In this document: in pieces, positions 34,205 to 42,271 of the stretch | How the letters are laid out: each line of letters begins with the position of its first letter | Numbering within the stretch: the first letter of the stretch is position 1 | Assembly: GCA_937944855.1 (NCBI GenBank) | Contig: CALFAY010000015.1 | Span: 1-64,000, forward strand | Direction of reading: 5' to 3' | Length of the DNA stretch: 64,000 bases | Source of the DNA: an uncultured Planctomycetota bacterium | GTDB lineage: Bacteria > Planctomycetota > Planctomycetia > Gemmatales > HRBIN36 | Made by a program: the position numbers and the translations under genes | Notes under the pieces: model-generated | What the model saw: the letters and a program-made list of their open reading frames with translations, nothing else | Database searches by the model: none | What the model was told of the DNA's origin: nothing

Positions 34205-35569
34205 CTAAAGCAATTCTTCGATCGGTCGGCCGAAGGGCAAGATGTCGATGGGCCGACCAGACTCATTGATGAACTGCTGCTTGGGATTGATGCCAAGGTG
34301 GTGGTAGATGGTGGCGAGGACATCCTGGGGAGTCTTCGGACTCGACTTGGGGAACGCCCCCTTCTCATCCGAACTGCCGACCACCCGCCCCCCTTGCACA
34401 GGCCCACCGGCCAGAGCGGCACTGAAGACGTTCGGATAATGATCGCGTCCCGCCTGATTGTTGACCCGCGGCGTCCGGCCGAACTCGCCCCAGGCCACCA
34501 CCAGCGTGGACTCCAGCAGGCCGCGTTCGTGCAAGTCTTCGATCAGGGCCGAGAAGCAGCGGTCGAAGCGCGGCAAGAAGCCGAGCCGCAACGACTCGAA
34601 ACCAAGAACGTGCGTGTCCCACCAACGCAAATCCACCGTGACCAGACGGACGCCGGCTTCGATCAGACGGCGGGCCAGGAGCACGCGCTGACTCCAGGCG
34701 GGAGCACCGCAACGATCCGAGGCCTTCGGGTCGAACGCCGGCATGAAGCCGTACCGCTCCCGCACTTTGGCCGGTTCTTTGTCCAGATCGAAGGCTTCCC
34801 GGGCGGCGTTCGAGGTCAACAGTTCCCACGCCTTCTGATGGAAGCGGTCCATCGCCTCGATCTGCCCGGAGCCGTCCAGGTCGCGGCGGATCTGATCGAA
34901 ACTGGCCAACAAGCCACGACGGTCGGTCAGCCGTTCGGCAGTCAACCCCTGAGCGAGAGCGAAGTTGGGAACGCGGAACGGGCCGTTGTGGGCCGGGTCC
35001 GCTCCGGTCTCGAACGGTTTGTACGCCACACCCAGGTAGGCCGGTCCCGTTCCCGGCACCATACGGGGAATCATCACGTAGGCGGGCAGGTGCGGTTTGA
35101 GATGCCCCAGTTGCCTGGCCACGATGCTGCCCACGCTGGGATGGACGTTTTGATCCGGGTCCGGTCCGGCAGGGTAGCCAGTGAAACAGATCTGATCGCC
35201 GCTGGAGTGCCCGGCGTCGTCGTGGTGCAGGCTGCGGACGATGGACCATTTGTCCATGATGCGGGCCGACATCGGCAGCAGATCGCACAGGTATACGCCG
35301 CGGACGTTGGTCGCCACGACGCCGAATTCGCCCCGGTACTCGGCCGGAGCGTCTGGCTTGGGATCCCAGGTGTCCATGTGGCTCGGTCCGCCCCGCATCC
35401 ACAGGATGATGACGGAAGCCGGTCTGCGCTCGGGAGCTTGCCGGGCCAGCAGCTGGGGCAGACTCAGTCCGCTCAGGCCCAACATGCCGATGTGGAGAAA
35501 ACTTCGTCGTGACAGCAGCGAACGACGAAACTCCGCACAGCCGCTTCCAGATCTGTTGGCATGGGTCAC
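34205..35569 (-). CDS. DUF1501 protein, Tat-exported
   Basis: This is a 454-residue protein of the DUF1501 family, related to the alkaline phosphatase/sulfatase superfamily fold. The twin-arginine signal is visible (LLSRRSFLHIGMLGLSGLSL, residues about 18-37). Later motifs include VIILWMRGGPSHMDTWDPKP, IVRSLHHDDAGHSSGDQICFTGY, WWDTHV, VVAWGEFGRTPRVN and GRDHYPN with GGRVVG, which position the metal-ligand His and Asp residues. The gene encodes a periplasmic enzyme of unknown substrate. It is paired with the DUF1592-type gene downstream, a two-gene unit seen repeatedly in planctomycete genomes. GTG 35569 has GGAG nine bases upstream. Confidence 0.93.
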   Translation of the reverse strand: MTHANRSGSGCAEFRRSLLSRRSFLHIGMLGLSGLSLPQLLARQAPERRPASVIILWMRGGPSHMDTWDPKPDAPAEYRGEFGVVATNVRGVYLCDLLPMSARIMDKWSIVRSLHHDDAGHSSGDQICFTGYPAGPDPDQNVHPSVGSIVARQLGHLKPHLPAYVMIPRMVPGTGPAYLGVAYKPFETGADPAHNGPFRVPNFALAQGLTAERLTDRRGLLASFDQIRRDLDGSGQIEAMDRFHQKAWELLTSNAAREAFDLDKEPAKVRERYGFMPAFDPKASDRCGAPAWSQRVLLARRLIEAGVRLVTVDLRWWDTHVLGFESLRLGFLPRFDRCFSALIEDLHERGLLESTLVVAWGEFGRTPRVNNQAGRDHYPNVFSAALAGGPVQGGRVVGSSDEKGAFPKSSPKTPQDVLATIYHHLGINPKQQFINESGRPIDILPFGRPIEELL

Positions 35570-35903
35570 GGGCAGAACTCCTCACGGGCGGGACAATGGG
35601 GCAGGACTGCAATTCAGCGGATTTTGCAGGGGCCTAGGCTCGGATCCTCGAACCTCTTTGGATGGTAACACGCCGCCGCGCCGCCGACAAGCACGAATCC
35701 TCCCAGTCTGCCCACGCCAAAAGGAGGCTTCTGGAGGAAGGAATCGATTGGCTTGTCGGACCATCGACTCGAAAAGAACTTTTGGAGAATTCGTGGTGTG
35801 CGGAGCAGTTTGGTTTTTTTAACAAGAGGCTCTGGCGAAATAGGCCCAGTCCGGTTATGCTTAATGGTCGTTTTCAAAGAAAACAACCCCGAGGTATCCG
35901 GCC
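35570..35903. other. Intergenic region before kinase, with palindrome
   Basis: A 334-base region with no gene judged real. The two short minus-strand open frames here have no start site or homology. It holds a weak -10 (TATGCT, 35856-35861) and a palindrome directly before the kinase gene; both are given separately. A poly-T/A-rich patch (TGGTTTTTTTAAC, 35811-35823) is also present. Confidence 0.4.
35856..35888 (+). promoter_or_regulatory. -10-like box and overlapping palindrome before kinase gene
   Basis: TATGCT (35856-35861) is followed by the palindrome GGTCGTTTTC (35866-35875) - AAA - GAAAACAACC (35879-35888), with one mismatch in ten pairs. The palindrome would cover the transcription start and the first transcribed bases, the position of an operator or a 5' stem. 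The kinase ATG lies 15 bases further on. The -35 match is poor. Confidence 0.3.
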
Positions 35904-37853
35904 ATGAACGCCCAACCGCCCGACCGCCCTGACGCTGAAGAACCGTCTTTGCGTCCTCCTGGCACGACCCTTTGGCACTATGGTCCGCCGCTGCCTCGCA
36001 GTGGGACCGCCGCCGAGACGCCTGAGGAACAAGGCACCGTAACTCTTGACCGCATCCGCAGCGATGAAGAACCGACGGTTCGCAAAGACTCGACCACACA
36101 CGAGCAGTCCATTCCGACCCGGCTAGCCCATTACGAGATCGTCGCCGAGATCGCCCGTGGCGGCATGGGGGTAGTGTATGAAGCCCGGGACCGCAAGCTC
36201 GACCGGGTGGTCGCGCTGAAGGTGATGCGGACGCCGCTCCTTGGAACCGACGAAGGCGTGCTCCGCTTTCGCCGCGAGGCTCGTGCCGCGGCTCGTCTCA
36301 ACCATCCGCACATTGTTCCGGTCCACGACTTCGGCCGGGAAGGAAACTTCCTGTTCTACACGATGGCGTTGGTGGATGGATGCACTCTGTCGTCGTGCCG
36401 GGATCGCTATGCCAAGGACATGCGAGCTGCGGTCGATCTGGTCCGAAAGACGGCCCAGGCGGTGGCTTACGCTCACGATCACGGGGTCGTGCACCGGGAC
36501 TTGAAGCCGTCCAACATCCTTGTCGATGCCGCTGGCCAACCGCGGGTAGCGGATTTCGGCCTGGCGAAGTTCTTCACCAACCCGAAACCTCCTGACGAGG
36601 CGAATGGCCGGGCCGCAACCATCCAGGAGCATCCCGAAGTCAGTCAGGCCGGGCAGGCCGTGGGCACCCCGGCGTACATGGCTCCCGAGCAGTTCAAGGG
36701 GGGAAGCAGCCGGCTCGGTCCGGCCTGCGACATCTGGGCGTTGGGTGTCATCCTGTACGAGCTTCTGGGGGGAGTGCGGCCCTTCCGCGGCCCCACGACC
36801 CCGGCCGTCCGCAACGCCGTGCTCCACGACGAGCCGCGACGATTATGCAAGCTCAATCCGCGGGTCGATCCAGGCCTGGAAGCGGTGGTCCTGAAGTGTC
36901 TGGAAAAAGACCCCAAGGACCGCTTCGCCTCGGCATGGGAACTGGCGGAGGAGCTGGAACGCTGGCTCAACGATCAACCGCTGCGAACCAAACCCCGAAA
37001 GTGGAGCGATCGGCTCCGACGCTTCATGCGACGATACAGGTCGGCTTTGGTTGTGGGCGTCATCGCCGCGCTGACCGGCAGCCTGGCGCTGGCCAGCATC
37101 CCATTCGCTCAGGTTCCCTCCGAGCAAATCAGCCTCAATCAAGAAGCCTTTGATCTCCAGGGAGAGGTTCAGCTGATCGGACACGTCGGCCCGCCCAAAG
37201 CCTACAGAGTGGCGCGAGGCGATGTAGGAGTGGCCACCAAGCCCAACTTGCCGTTCGCCGTCCACAGCTTGCAAATCAGTCTGCTGGAACTGTTGCCCGG
37301 CCCAATGCCCGAGAGATTTCTGTTCGAAGCCGAGTTGCAACAGACCAGTGCTAATTTCATGGGGAACTTTGGCCTCTACCTGGGCCGGATCGAGCCGAAC
37401 ACCCCGGGTTGCGACTGGTTTCTGCGTTTCTCGCTGGCCGACCTCGGAAGCTATGCCGTGATTTTCACGGCCGCTGATGGCACGCAGGGCAATTGGATCC
37501 GATTGGACCGTGTGTACCATGTGCCCAGGCCGGGTGGCGGACCCAACACCAGTCTTTGCAGTCTCGGCCTGTTACACCAATGGCACGTCCCGGCCGATCC
37601 GTGGGCGGATCTGGGACCGTGGCGAAAAATCGCCGTCGAAGTCCGAAAAGACGACCTCATTATCAGCTTCGATGACCAGCCCTGCTTCACAATCACAAAA
37701 GACGACTTGCAGAAGCAGTCGCGGGAAAGCGCGGAATTGCAGGGTGAGCAGCATCCGGAGCTTCTGTGGCCGACAGTAGGCGGCTTAGGAGTGTACGTCG
37801 AACGCTGCTCCGTCCGCCTCCGCAACTTCCGCGTGCAACGGCTGAATCCGTAG
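35904..37853 (+). CDS. Ser/Thr protein kinase with C-terminal extracytoplasmic lectin-like domain
   Basis: This is a 649-residue protein. An N-terminal 70-residue polar region is followed by the kinase domain (about 76-350): IARGGMGVVYEA, VALKVM (Lys106), HRDLKPSN, ADFGLAK and GTPAYMAPEQ are intact, so it should be active. A helix at about 378-400 (SALVVGVIAALTGSLALASI) crosses the membrane once. The 250-residue C-terminus outside is beta-rich, with QGNWIRLDRVYHVPRPGGG and WRKIAVEVRKDDLIISFDDQPCF; it resembles concanavalin-like or 3-keto-disaccharide hydrolase-like sandwich domains used to bind sugars or peptides. This part is probably the sensor. ATG 35904 follows the palindrome by 15 bases. 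Confidence 0.9.
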   Translation: MNAQPPDRPDAEEPSLRPPGTTLWHYGPPLPRSGTAAETPEEQGTVTLDRIRSDEEPTVRKDSTTHEQSIPTRLAHYEIVAEIARGGMGVVYEARDRKLDRVVALKVMRTPLLGTDEGVLRFRREARAAARLNHPHIVPVHDFGREGNFLFYTMALVDGCTLSSCRDRYAKDMRAAVDLVRKTAQAVAYAHDHGVVHRDLKPSNILVDAAGQPRVADFGLAKFFTNPKPPDEANGRAATIQEHPEVSQAGQAVGTPAYMAPEQFKGGSSRLGPACDIWALGVILYELLGGVRPFRGPTTPAVRNAVLHDEPRRLCKLNPRVDPGLEAVVLKCLEKDPKDRFASAWELAEELERWLNDQPLRTKPRKWSDRLRRFMRRYRSALVVGVIAALTGSLALASIPFAQVPSEQISLNQEAFDLQGEVQLIGHVGPPKAYRVARGDVGVATKPNLPFAVHSLQISLLELLPGPMPERFLFEAELQQTSANFMGNFGLYLGRIEPNTPGCDWFLRFSLADLGSYAVIFTAADGTQGNWIRLDRVYHVPRPGGGPNTSLCSLGLLHQWHVPADPWADLGPWRKIAVEVRKDDLIISFDDQPCFTITKDDLQKQSRESAELQGEQHPELLWPTVGGLGVYVERCSVRLRNFRVQRLNP

Positions 37854-37916
37854 CAACGGGTTTGTGTGAACCGCCGGCTCCTTCTTCCAATCCAAGTTTT
37901 CCAAGGAGTTCGATAC

Positions 37917-38348
37917 ATGACCAAAGCCGACCCGTCGTCTCCCGGAGATGCACCGCAATCAACGGTCGAGGAACCGAGAAATTGCATCGTGCGAATCACC
38001 TGCCCGCCGGTACCACCCACGGGCACCAAAGTCATGCTGCCGAACTTCAGGACTACCGGCAATTTCGCCTGCGATCATCAACAGTTAAGGCTGATCTTCA
38101 AACTTACGAAAGGTGATGACGCTTATTGTGCCCCTGACTTGGCTGTTATCGGGCCAACCGGCACCTGGGCGCAGACAGGTTGGTTCAAGTGCAACGCTGG
38201 CCCGTTGGGGCCTCCGCCACCAAATGGTCCTAGTTATACGCTGACAGTGACGCTGGAGGCATTTAACAACAACCATTGGGATTCAGTCGCCTCCGACCAA
38301 TGCAAGGACATCACCATTGACAATGTTAATGGCAACACCTGCCAGTAG
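37917..38348 (+). CDS. Small Cys-rich hypothetical protein after kinase
   Basis: This is a 143-residue protein from ATG 37917, which has AAGGAG eight to nine bases upstream. There is no signal peptide or transmembrane segment. It has seven cysteines spread through the chain (NCIVRITCPP, FACDHQ, DAYCAPD, FKCNAG, DQCKD, GNTCQ) and beta-strand-like stretches with many Thr/Asn (YTLTVTLEAFNNNHW). Base composition is lower in GC than the kinase before it. Disulfide-type Cys in a cytoplasmic-looking protein is odd; an unrecognised secretion route or a metal site could explain it. The gap from the kinase stop is about 60 bases, so it may be co-transcribed. Confidence 0.5.
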   Translation: MTKADPSSPGDAPQSTVEEPRNCIVRITCPPVPPTGTKVMLPNFRTTGNFACDHQQLRLIFKLTKGDDAYCAPDLAVIGPTGTWAQTGWFKCNAGPLGPPPPNGPSYTLTVTLEAFNNNHWDSVASDQCKDITIDNVNGNTCQ

Positions 38349-38560
38349 ATCGTCGGTTTATGAGGCATTCTCAGAGGTTATAGAAAGAGTTGGAATCAGC
38401 CTGGAGCGCAATCTCGCCATTACCGGCAAGGTCAATCTGGGCGGCTGGGAAAACTGCTGCAAGTTATCTCAACCTGCCGGCCGTTCCTCGGCGGCATCGG
38501 GTATACTTGGCGTGAGTGTCGTTTTCCCCTCAAGCCGCTGGCCCTTCGGGAGTGCCTCTC

Positions 38561-38992
38561 ATGCCCAAGCCCGCTGTCGTCGTCCCAGCCGGACTGGCCG
38601 TCGTCCTGGCCCTCGCCCTCCCCGCTTCCAGCCATGCTCAGGCCATCTGGGGCGGCGAGGTCGAACGCGCCCTGCGTCCTGGGGCTTACGTCCCCTACGA
38701 CGGGGCCGGCTGGATGCAACGCTACAACTTCGAGTACGGGCCGGGCTTCTACCTCGGCATCAGTCCACAGCGAGTGGCCAACCTCGTCTATCAGGACCGC
38801 GTCAATCGGGCCACCGAGATCGCCCCCATCTACCAGGCACCGTGGAACCCCTATGGCAAGGTTCCGCTCTTCAACCGCCTGCTGGGGCGCACCGCGGTCG
38901 TCGTCGGCCCCATTCCTCCTCCCGAACCGCCCCCTCCCCATCCGCTGCAATTCCAGATCGGGACGGGGGTCTGGATCCTACCCGCGGATTAG
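38561..38992 (+). CDS. Exported hypothetical protein
   Basis: This is a 143-residue protein. The first 27 residues (PAVVVPAGLAVVLALALPASSHAQA) are a typical cleavable signal peptide with an AxA site, after ATG 38561, with GGGAG nine bases upstream. The mature part is Tyr/Pro-rich (AYVPYDGAGWMQRYNF; YGPGFYLGI) with a proline run (PIPPPEPPPPHPLQ) near residue 115. No domain was recognised. In planctomycetes such short exported proteins are common. An upstream in-frame start at 38516 adds 15 residues and is unlikely. Confidence 0.55.
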   Translation: MPKPAVVVPAGLAVVLALALPASSHAQAIWGGEVERALRPGAYVPYDGAGWMQRYNFEYGPGFYLGISPQRVANLVYQDRVNRATEIAPIYQAPWNPYGKVPLFNRLLGRTAVVVGPIPPPEPPPPHPLQFQIGTGVWILPAD

Positions 38993-39037
38993 TGTCACAA
39001 ACCTGTCTTTGCCATAAGGTTGAGACTTCGCGCCGCC

Positions 39038-39066
39038 TTGACCCAGGAAGGGTTGCTGCGTACAGT
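39038..39066 (+). promoter_or_regulatory. Promoter placed for a near-leaderless Fur-family mRNA
   Basis: TTGACC (39038-39043), 17 bases, TACAGT (39061-39066). The start of transcription would be about 39073, three bases before the ATG at 39076. No Shine-Dalgarno exists in that interval. It fits a leaderless transcript of the regulator gene. Confidence 0.5.
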
Positions 39067-39075
39067 TAGATTGCT

Positions 39076-39573
39076 ATGAAACGTGCGGGTTCGTCTGCCT
39101 CCTCTTTGACGTTGCCGCCGGAAGACGAAGCCGTTCTCCGGCACGCTCTGGAACAAGCCGGTTGCCGTTTCACCCGGCAGCGGGCGGCGGTCTTCGCTTA
39201 TCTCCGCTCCGTCCGCAGCCATCCCACCGCCGACGAGGTGTACACTGCCGTCCGCACCGTCGTGCCCAGCATCAGCCTGGCCACGGTTTACAAGTCCCTG
39301 GAAGCCCTGGTCGCCTGCCGCCTGGCCGCCAAGCTGCCCGGCGATGGACCGGCCCGCTACGACTGCCGCACCGACAATCATTTCCACCTGCGCTGTCTCC
39401 GCACCGGACAGATCCGCGATCTCGACGCTCCGCCCGGCAGCCTGCTCGACAAGCTCGATCCCGAGGTGCTCGAAGATCTCCGCCGCCAGGGGTTTCACGT
39501 CACCGATTATCGCCTGGAACTGCTTGGCTACTTTGACCCCGCTCCGACCCCATCCCCTGCCTCGGCACGTTGA
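39076..39573 (+). CDS. Fur-family transcriptional regulator
   Basis: This is a 165-residue protein with the Fur/PerR/Zur layout: an N-terminal winged helix (about 15-95; GCRFTRQRAAVFAYLRS...SHPTADEVYTAVR, then SLATVYKSLEALVA) and a dimerisation domain. The metal motif is altered: DNHFHLRCLRTGQ keeps H102, H104 and C107, but the CxxC structural-zinc pair of typical Fur is missing (T110 instead of Cys, and no C-terminal CxxC). PerR- and Fur-type sensing residues could still bind a regulatory metal. ATG 39076 is used and has a promoter directly upstream. The target genes are unknown; it lies before an esterase gene. Confidence 0.88.
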   Translation: MKRAGSSASSLTLPPEDEAVLRHALEQAGCRFTRQRAAVFAYLRSVRSHPTADEVYTAVRTVVPSISLATVYKSLEALVACRLAAKLPGDGPARYDCRTDNHFHLRCLRTGQIRDLDAPPGSLLDKLDPEVLEDLRRQGFHVTDYRLELLGYFDPAPTPSPASAR

Positions 39574-39687
39574 CACGCCCGCTATCCCGCCATAACTCAA
39601 CCAGACCTTTCCGCCAACTGACATGGGAACCCGGCCCCCGCCCGGGTCGATCGGGAACAAGCGGACCTCGACGAGAGCAGCCGAACG

Positions 39688-40407
39688 ATGCGGAGAATCT
39701 ATCACAAAGCGCACAGCAACCATCTGGGTCGGGACATGGAATTGCTGGAATTTGGCCGCAGCGGTGCCCGCTTAATCGTGTTCCCGACCTCCAAAGGCCG
39801 CTTCTTCGACTGGGAAGACCGGGGCATGATTGCGGTGCTCGGCCAGTCCATCGACGCAGGCGATCTCCACGTTTTTTGCGTGGACAGCGTCGATGCCGAG
39901 AGCTGGTACGCTGAGCACAAGCACCCTGCCGACCGCGTCAAGCGGCACATCCAGTACGATGCTTACCTGTTCCACGAACTCCTGCCGTTCACCATGCGGG
40001 AGAACGCCAATCCGTTCCTTATCGTGACCGGGGCCAGCTTCGGGGGGTACCATGCCGTCAACTTCGGATTGCGGCATCCGGAGAAAGTTGGACGCATTCT
40101 GAGCATGAGCGGCTTGTGCGACATTCGCCAGTTCACCGACGGCTACTACGACGAAAACATCTACTTTAACAATCCCGTGGATTTCATCGTCCACGAGCAC
40201 GAGCCGGCGCGTCTGGAAGCCTTGAGGAGGCTCGACATCATCCTTGCTGTCGGACGGGATGATCCGTTGTGCGCCAGTAATCAACGCTTGTCTGGCGTGT
40301 TGTGGGAGCGCGGCATCGGCAATGCCCTGCGGATCTGGGACGGCTGGGCCCACGATTGGCCCTACTGGGAAAAGATGCTGCGACTGTACATCTCCGGACA
40401 CGACTGA
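39688..40407 (+). CDS. Esterase-family alpha/beta hydrolase
   Basis: This is a 239-residue cytoplasmic protein of the Esterase/D family type. The nucleophile elbow is GASFGGYHAV (about residues 115-124), followed by MSGLCD. The Asp is likely in ILAVGRDDPLC (about 185-195) and the His in WDGWAHDWPYW (about 218-228). No signal peptide is seen. Similar proteins act on formylglutathione or acyl groups, and planctomycete members are often annotated as putative esterases. It lies about 115 bases after the Fur-family gene on the same strand, so it could share regulation; the intergenic region shows no terminator. Confidence 0.82.
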   Translation: MRRIYHKAHSNHLGRDMELLEFGRSGARLIVFPTSKGRFFDWEDRGMIAVLGQSIDAGDLHVFCVDSVDAESWYAEHKHPADRVKRHIQYDAYLFHELLPFTMRENANPFLIVTGASFGGYHAVNFGLRHPEKVGRILSMSGLCDIRQFTDGYYDENIYFNNPVDFIVHEHEPARLEALRRLDIILAVGRDDPLCASNQRLSGVLWERGIGNALRIWDGWAHDWPYWEKMLRLYISGHD

Positions 40408-40468
40408 AGCCGCTGGTTGAGGAGAATCGGCGTTTCCCAGCCAGCAGCGTTGCAGGCGAGCAGGCGGA

Positions 40469-40498
40469 TGGACACCTACGACAAGCAGGGCATATAGT
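40469..40498 (+). promoter_or_regulatory. Promoter for tRNA-Arg
   Basis: TGGACA (40469-40474; 5 of 6), an 18-base spacer and TATAGT (40493-40498; 5 of 6). The transcription start would be about 40505, ten bases before the tRNA 5' end, a common distance for single tRNA genes. Confidence 0.5.
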
Positions 40499-40514
40499 GA
40501 CGGTACGGACCACA

Positions 40515-40588
40515 GCGCCCGTAGCTCAACTGGACAGAGCACCAGGCTTCGGACCTGGGGGTTGGGGGTTCGAATCCCTCCGGGCGTG
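40515..40588 (+). tRNA. tRNA-Arg, anticodon TCG
   Basis: This is a complete 74-base cloverleaf. The acceptor stem pairs GCGCCCG (40515-40521) with CGGGCGT (40581-40587), with one G-U. The D arm is GCTC...GAGC. The anticodon stem is CCAGG/CCTGG with loop CTTCGGA, anticodon TCG at 34-36, so it reads CGN Arg codons. The T arm is GGGGG TTCGAAT CCCTC. The discriminator is G at 40588. The CCA is not encoded (GCT follows). It stands alone on the plus strand between an esterase gene and a Gfo/Idh gene; no terminator hairpin was seen after it. Confidence 0.97.
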
Positions 40589-40735
40589 CTGCCCTCCCTC
40601 CAGCGAGCCTATCTGTCGTTCGGCGGAATCTCTGCGTGGGTTGTCGTGGTTGCAGCTTCCTTTTTCGCGGGTATCCTGACCATGTCAGCAAGGGGACTGA
40701 CGCTTTGGTTTTAAGCGTGGAAGGGGGAACGAGTC

Positions 40736-42088
40736 ATGGCAGCGGTGACACGGCGGCAATTCGGCCAGCTTGCGGCGGCGGGCACGGCGACGCTGTTGGC
40801 CACGCGTCGGGTGCTGGGGGCCGGGGACCGCATCCGTCTCGGCTTCGTCGGCGTCGGCAATCGCGGCGATCAACTGCTCGACGCCTTCCGCAGTCTTCCC
40901 GATTGTGAAATCACCGCCGTCTGCGATCTGCATCAGCCCTATCTCGACTTCGCCGTCAACAAACTCGGCGGCAAGGCTGCCCAGTACAAGGATTATCGGG
41001 CCTTGCTCGACTCCAAGGACGTTGATGCCGTGGTCATCGCCACGCCGGACCATTGGCACGCCCTGCAGACCATCCATGCCTGCATGGCCGGGAAGGATGT
41101 GTACGTCGAAAAGCCATTGTCCCTGTGCGTGGAGGAAGGCCGACGTATGGTCGCTGCCGCCCGGAAGCACGACCGCATCGTCCAGGTCGGTTTGCAGCGC
41201 CGCAGTTCCGACTTCGTCCGGCAGGCCGTGGAACTGATCCGCCAGGGAGCCATCGGCAAGGTCAGCGTGGTTCGGGCCTTCCACATCCAGAACGAATGGC
41301 CTAAGGGGATCGACAATCCGCCCAACGGCGAACCGCCTCCCGGCTTCGACTGGGACGCCTGGCTCGGCCCCGCGCCCAAGGTGCCGTACAATCCCAATCG
41401 CACTTTCTACCGCTTCCGCTGGTTCTACGACTACTCCGGCGGACAACTGACCAACTTCGGCGTGCATTATCTCGATGTCATTCACTGGGCCTTGGGGCAC
41501 GATGCTCCCCTGGCCGTCACGGCAATGGGCGGCAAATTCGTCATCGAGGACAACCGCGAGGTTCCGGACACGCTGGAAGTGCTGTGGACCTATCCGGGCA
41601 ATACGCTGGTCACGTTCAGCCAATACAACGCCAACAGCGCTCCGGCCGTAGCCCGTTCGGCGGAGATCGAATTTCGCGGCACCAAGGGAACCCTCTATCT
41701 GAACTATGGCGGATTCGAGATCGTGCCGGAGGTCGTGACCATGAACGCCTTCCCGGTGCGCGATCCGGCGGATCGCAGCAAGGAGCGGGGCTGGCGAACT
41801 GGAGCGACAACACTCATCGGTCAGATGCAAGTGCAGTCGTCGCGCCGCGACAGCACGCCAGATCACGCCCGCAACTTCCTGGATTGTGTCCGCAGCCGCA
41901 AACAGCCCAACTGCGACGTAGAGATCGGCCACCGCGACACGACCGCAGCCCTTCTCGGGAACATCGCTTTGAAGACCAAGGCGTATCTCGAATGGGACCG
42001 CGCTGCCGAGCGGATCACGAACCACGCCTGGGCCAATCAACATCTCAGCTACACTTATCGGCCTCCGTACCAGTTGCCGCAGTTGTAA
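40736..42088 (+). CDS. Tat-exported Gfo/Idh/MocA family oxidoreductase
   Basis: This is a 450-residue protein with a twin-arginine signal ([19 protein letters not shown], residues 5-23), so it acts outside the cytoplasm. The Rossmann motif is [12 protein letters not shown] (about 33-44), followed by AVCDLHQPY. The family Lys motif is [18 protein letters not shown], and [24 protein letters not shown] carries the catalytic Asp/His region. It is one of the planctomycete-type exported sugar oxidoreductases (DUF-containing C-terminal part), typically paired with sugar isomerases or hydrolases. ATG 40736 is preceded by a GGAAGGGGG run. The substrate is unknown. Two other Gfo/Idh genes lie in this window. 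Confidence 0.92.
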   Translation: MAAVTRRQFGQLAAAGTATLLATRRVLGAGDRIRLGFVGVGNRGDQLLDAFRSLPDCEITAVCDLHQPYLDFAVNKLGGKAAQYKDYRALLDSKDVDAVVIATPDHWHALQTIHACMAGKDVYVEKPLSLCVEEGRRMVAAARKHDRIVQVGLQRRSSDFVRQAVELIRQGAIGKVSVVRAFHIQNEWPKGIDNPPNGEPPPGFDWDAWLGPAPKVPYNPNRTFYRFRWFYDYSGGQLTNFGVHYLDVIHWALGHDAPLAVTAMGGKFVIEDNREVPDTLEVLWTYPGNTLVTFSQYNANSAPAVARSAEIEFRGTKGTLYLNYGGFEIVPEVVTMNAFPVRDPADRSKERGWRTGATTLIGQMQVQSSRRDSTPDHARNFLDCVRSRKQPNCDVEIGHRDTTAALLGNIALKTKAYLEWDRAAERITNHAWANQHLSYTYRPPYQLPQL

Positions 42089-42204
42089 GCCAGCGTGGCT
42101 CCAACGAAGCTGGGAACTCGCCGCTGTGGCTTCCCCGCGGCAAGGGTTTCCATTGGTTGGTGCTGAAAACCCTCAGGAGCTTTTCGCAATCGGTCCAAGC
42201 AAGT

Positions 42205-42233
42205 TTGACTCCGTCCTCGTCAAAACTTATAGT
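42205..42233 (+). promoter_or_regulatory. Sigma-70-type promoter for the S41 protease gene
   Basis: TTGACT (42205-42210; 5 of 6), a 17-base spacer and TATAGT (42228-42233; 5 of 6). The transcription start would be about 42240, some 30 bases before the GTG start at 42272, with AAGGAGG in between. Confidence 0.68.
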
Positions 42234-42271
42234 GGGAGGCTGGGTGGGGTGGCTGCCGGAAGGAGGTCCCC

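Noticed and set aside
40685-42043. 452-codon open frame antisense to the Gfo/Idh gene
   Set aside because: It lies exactly opposite a gene with clear Rossmann and catalytic motifs and shows composition typical of a high-GC shadow; no domain is recognisable.
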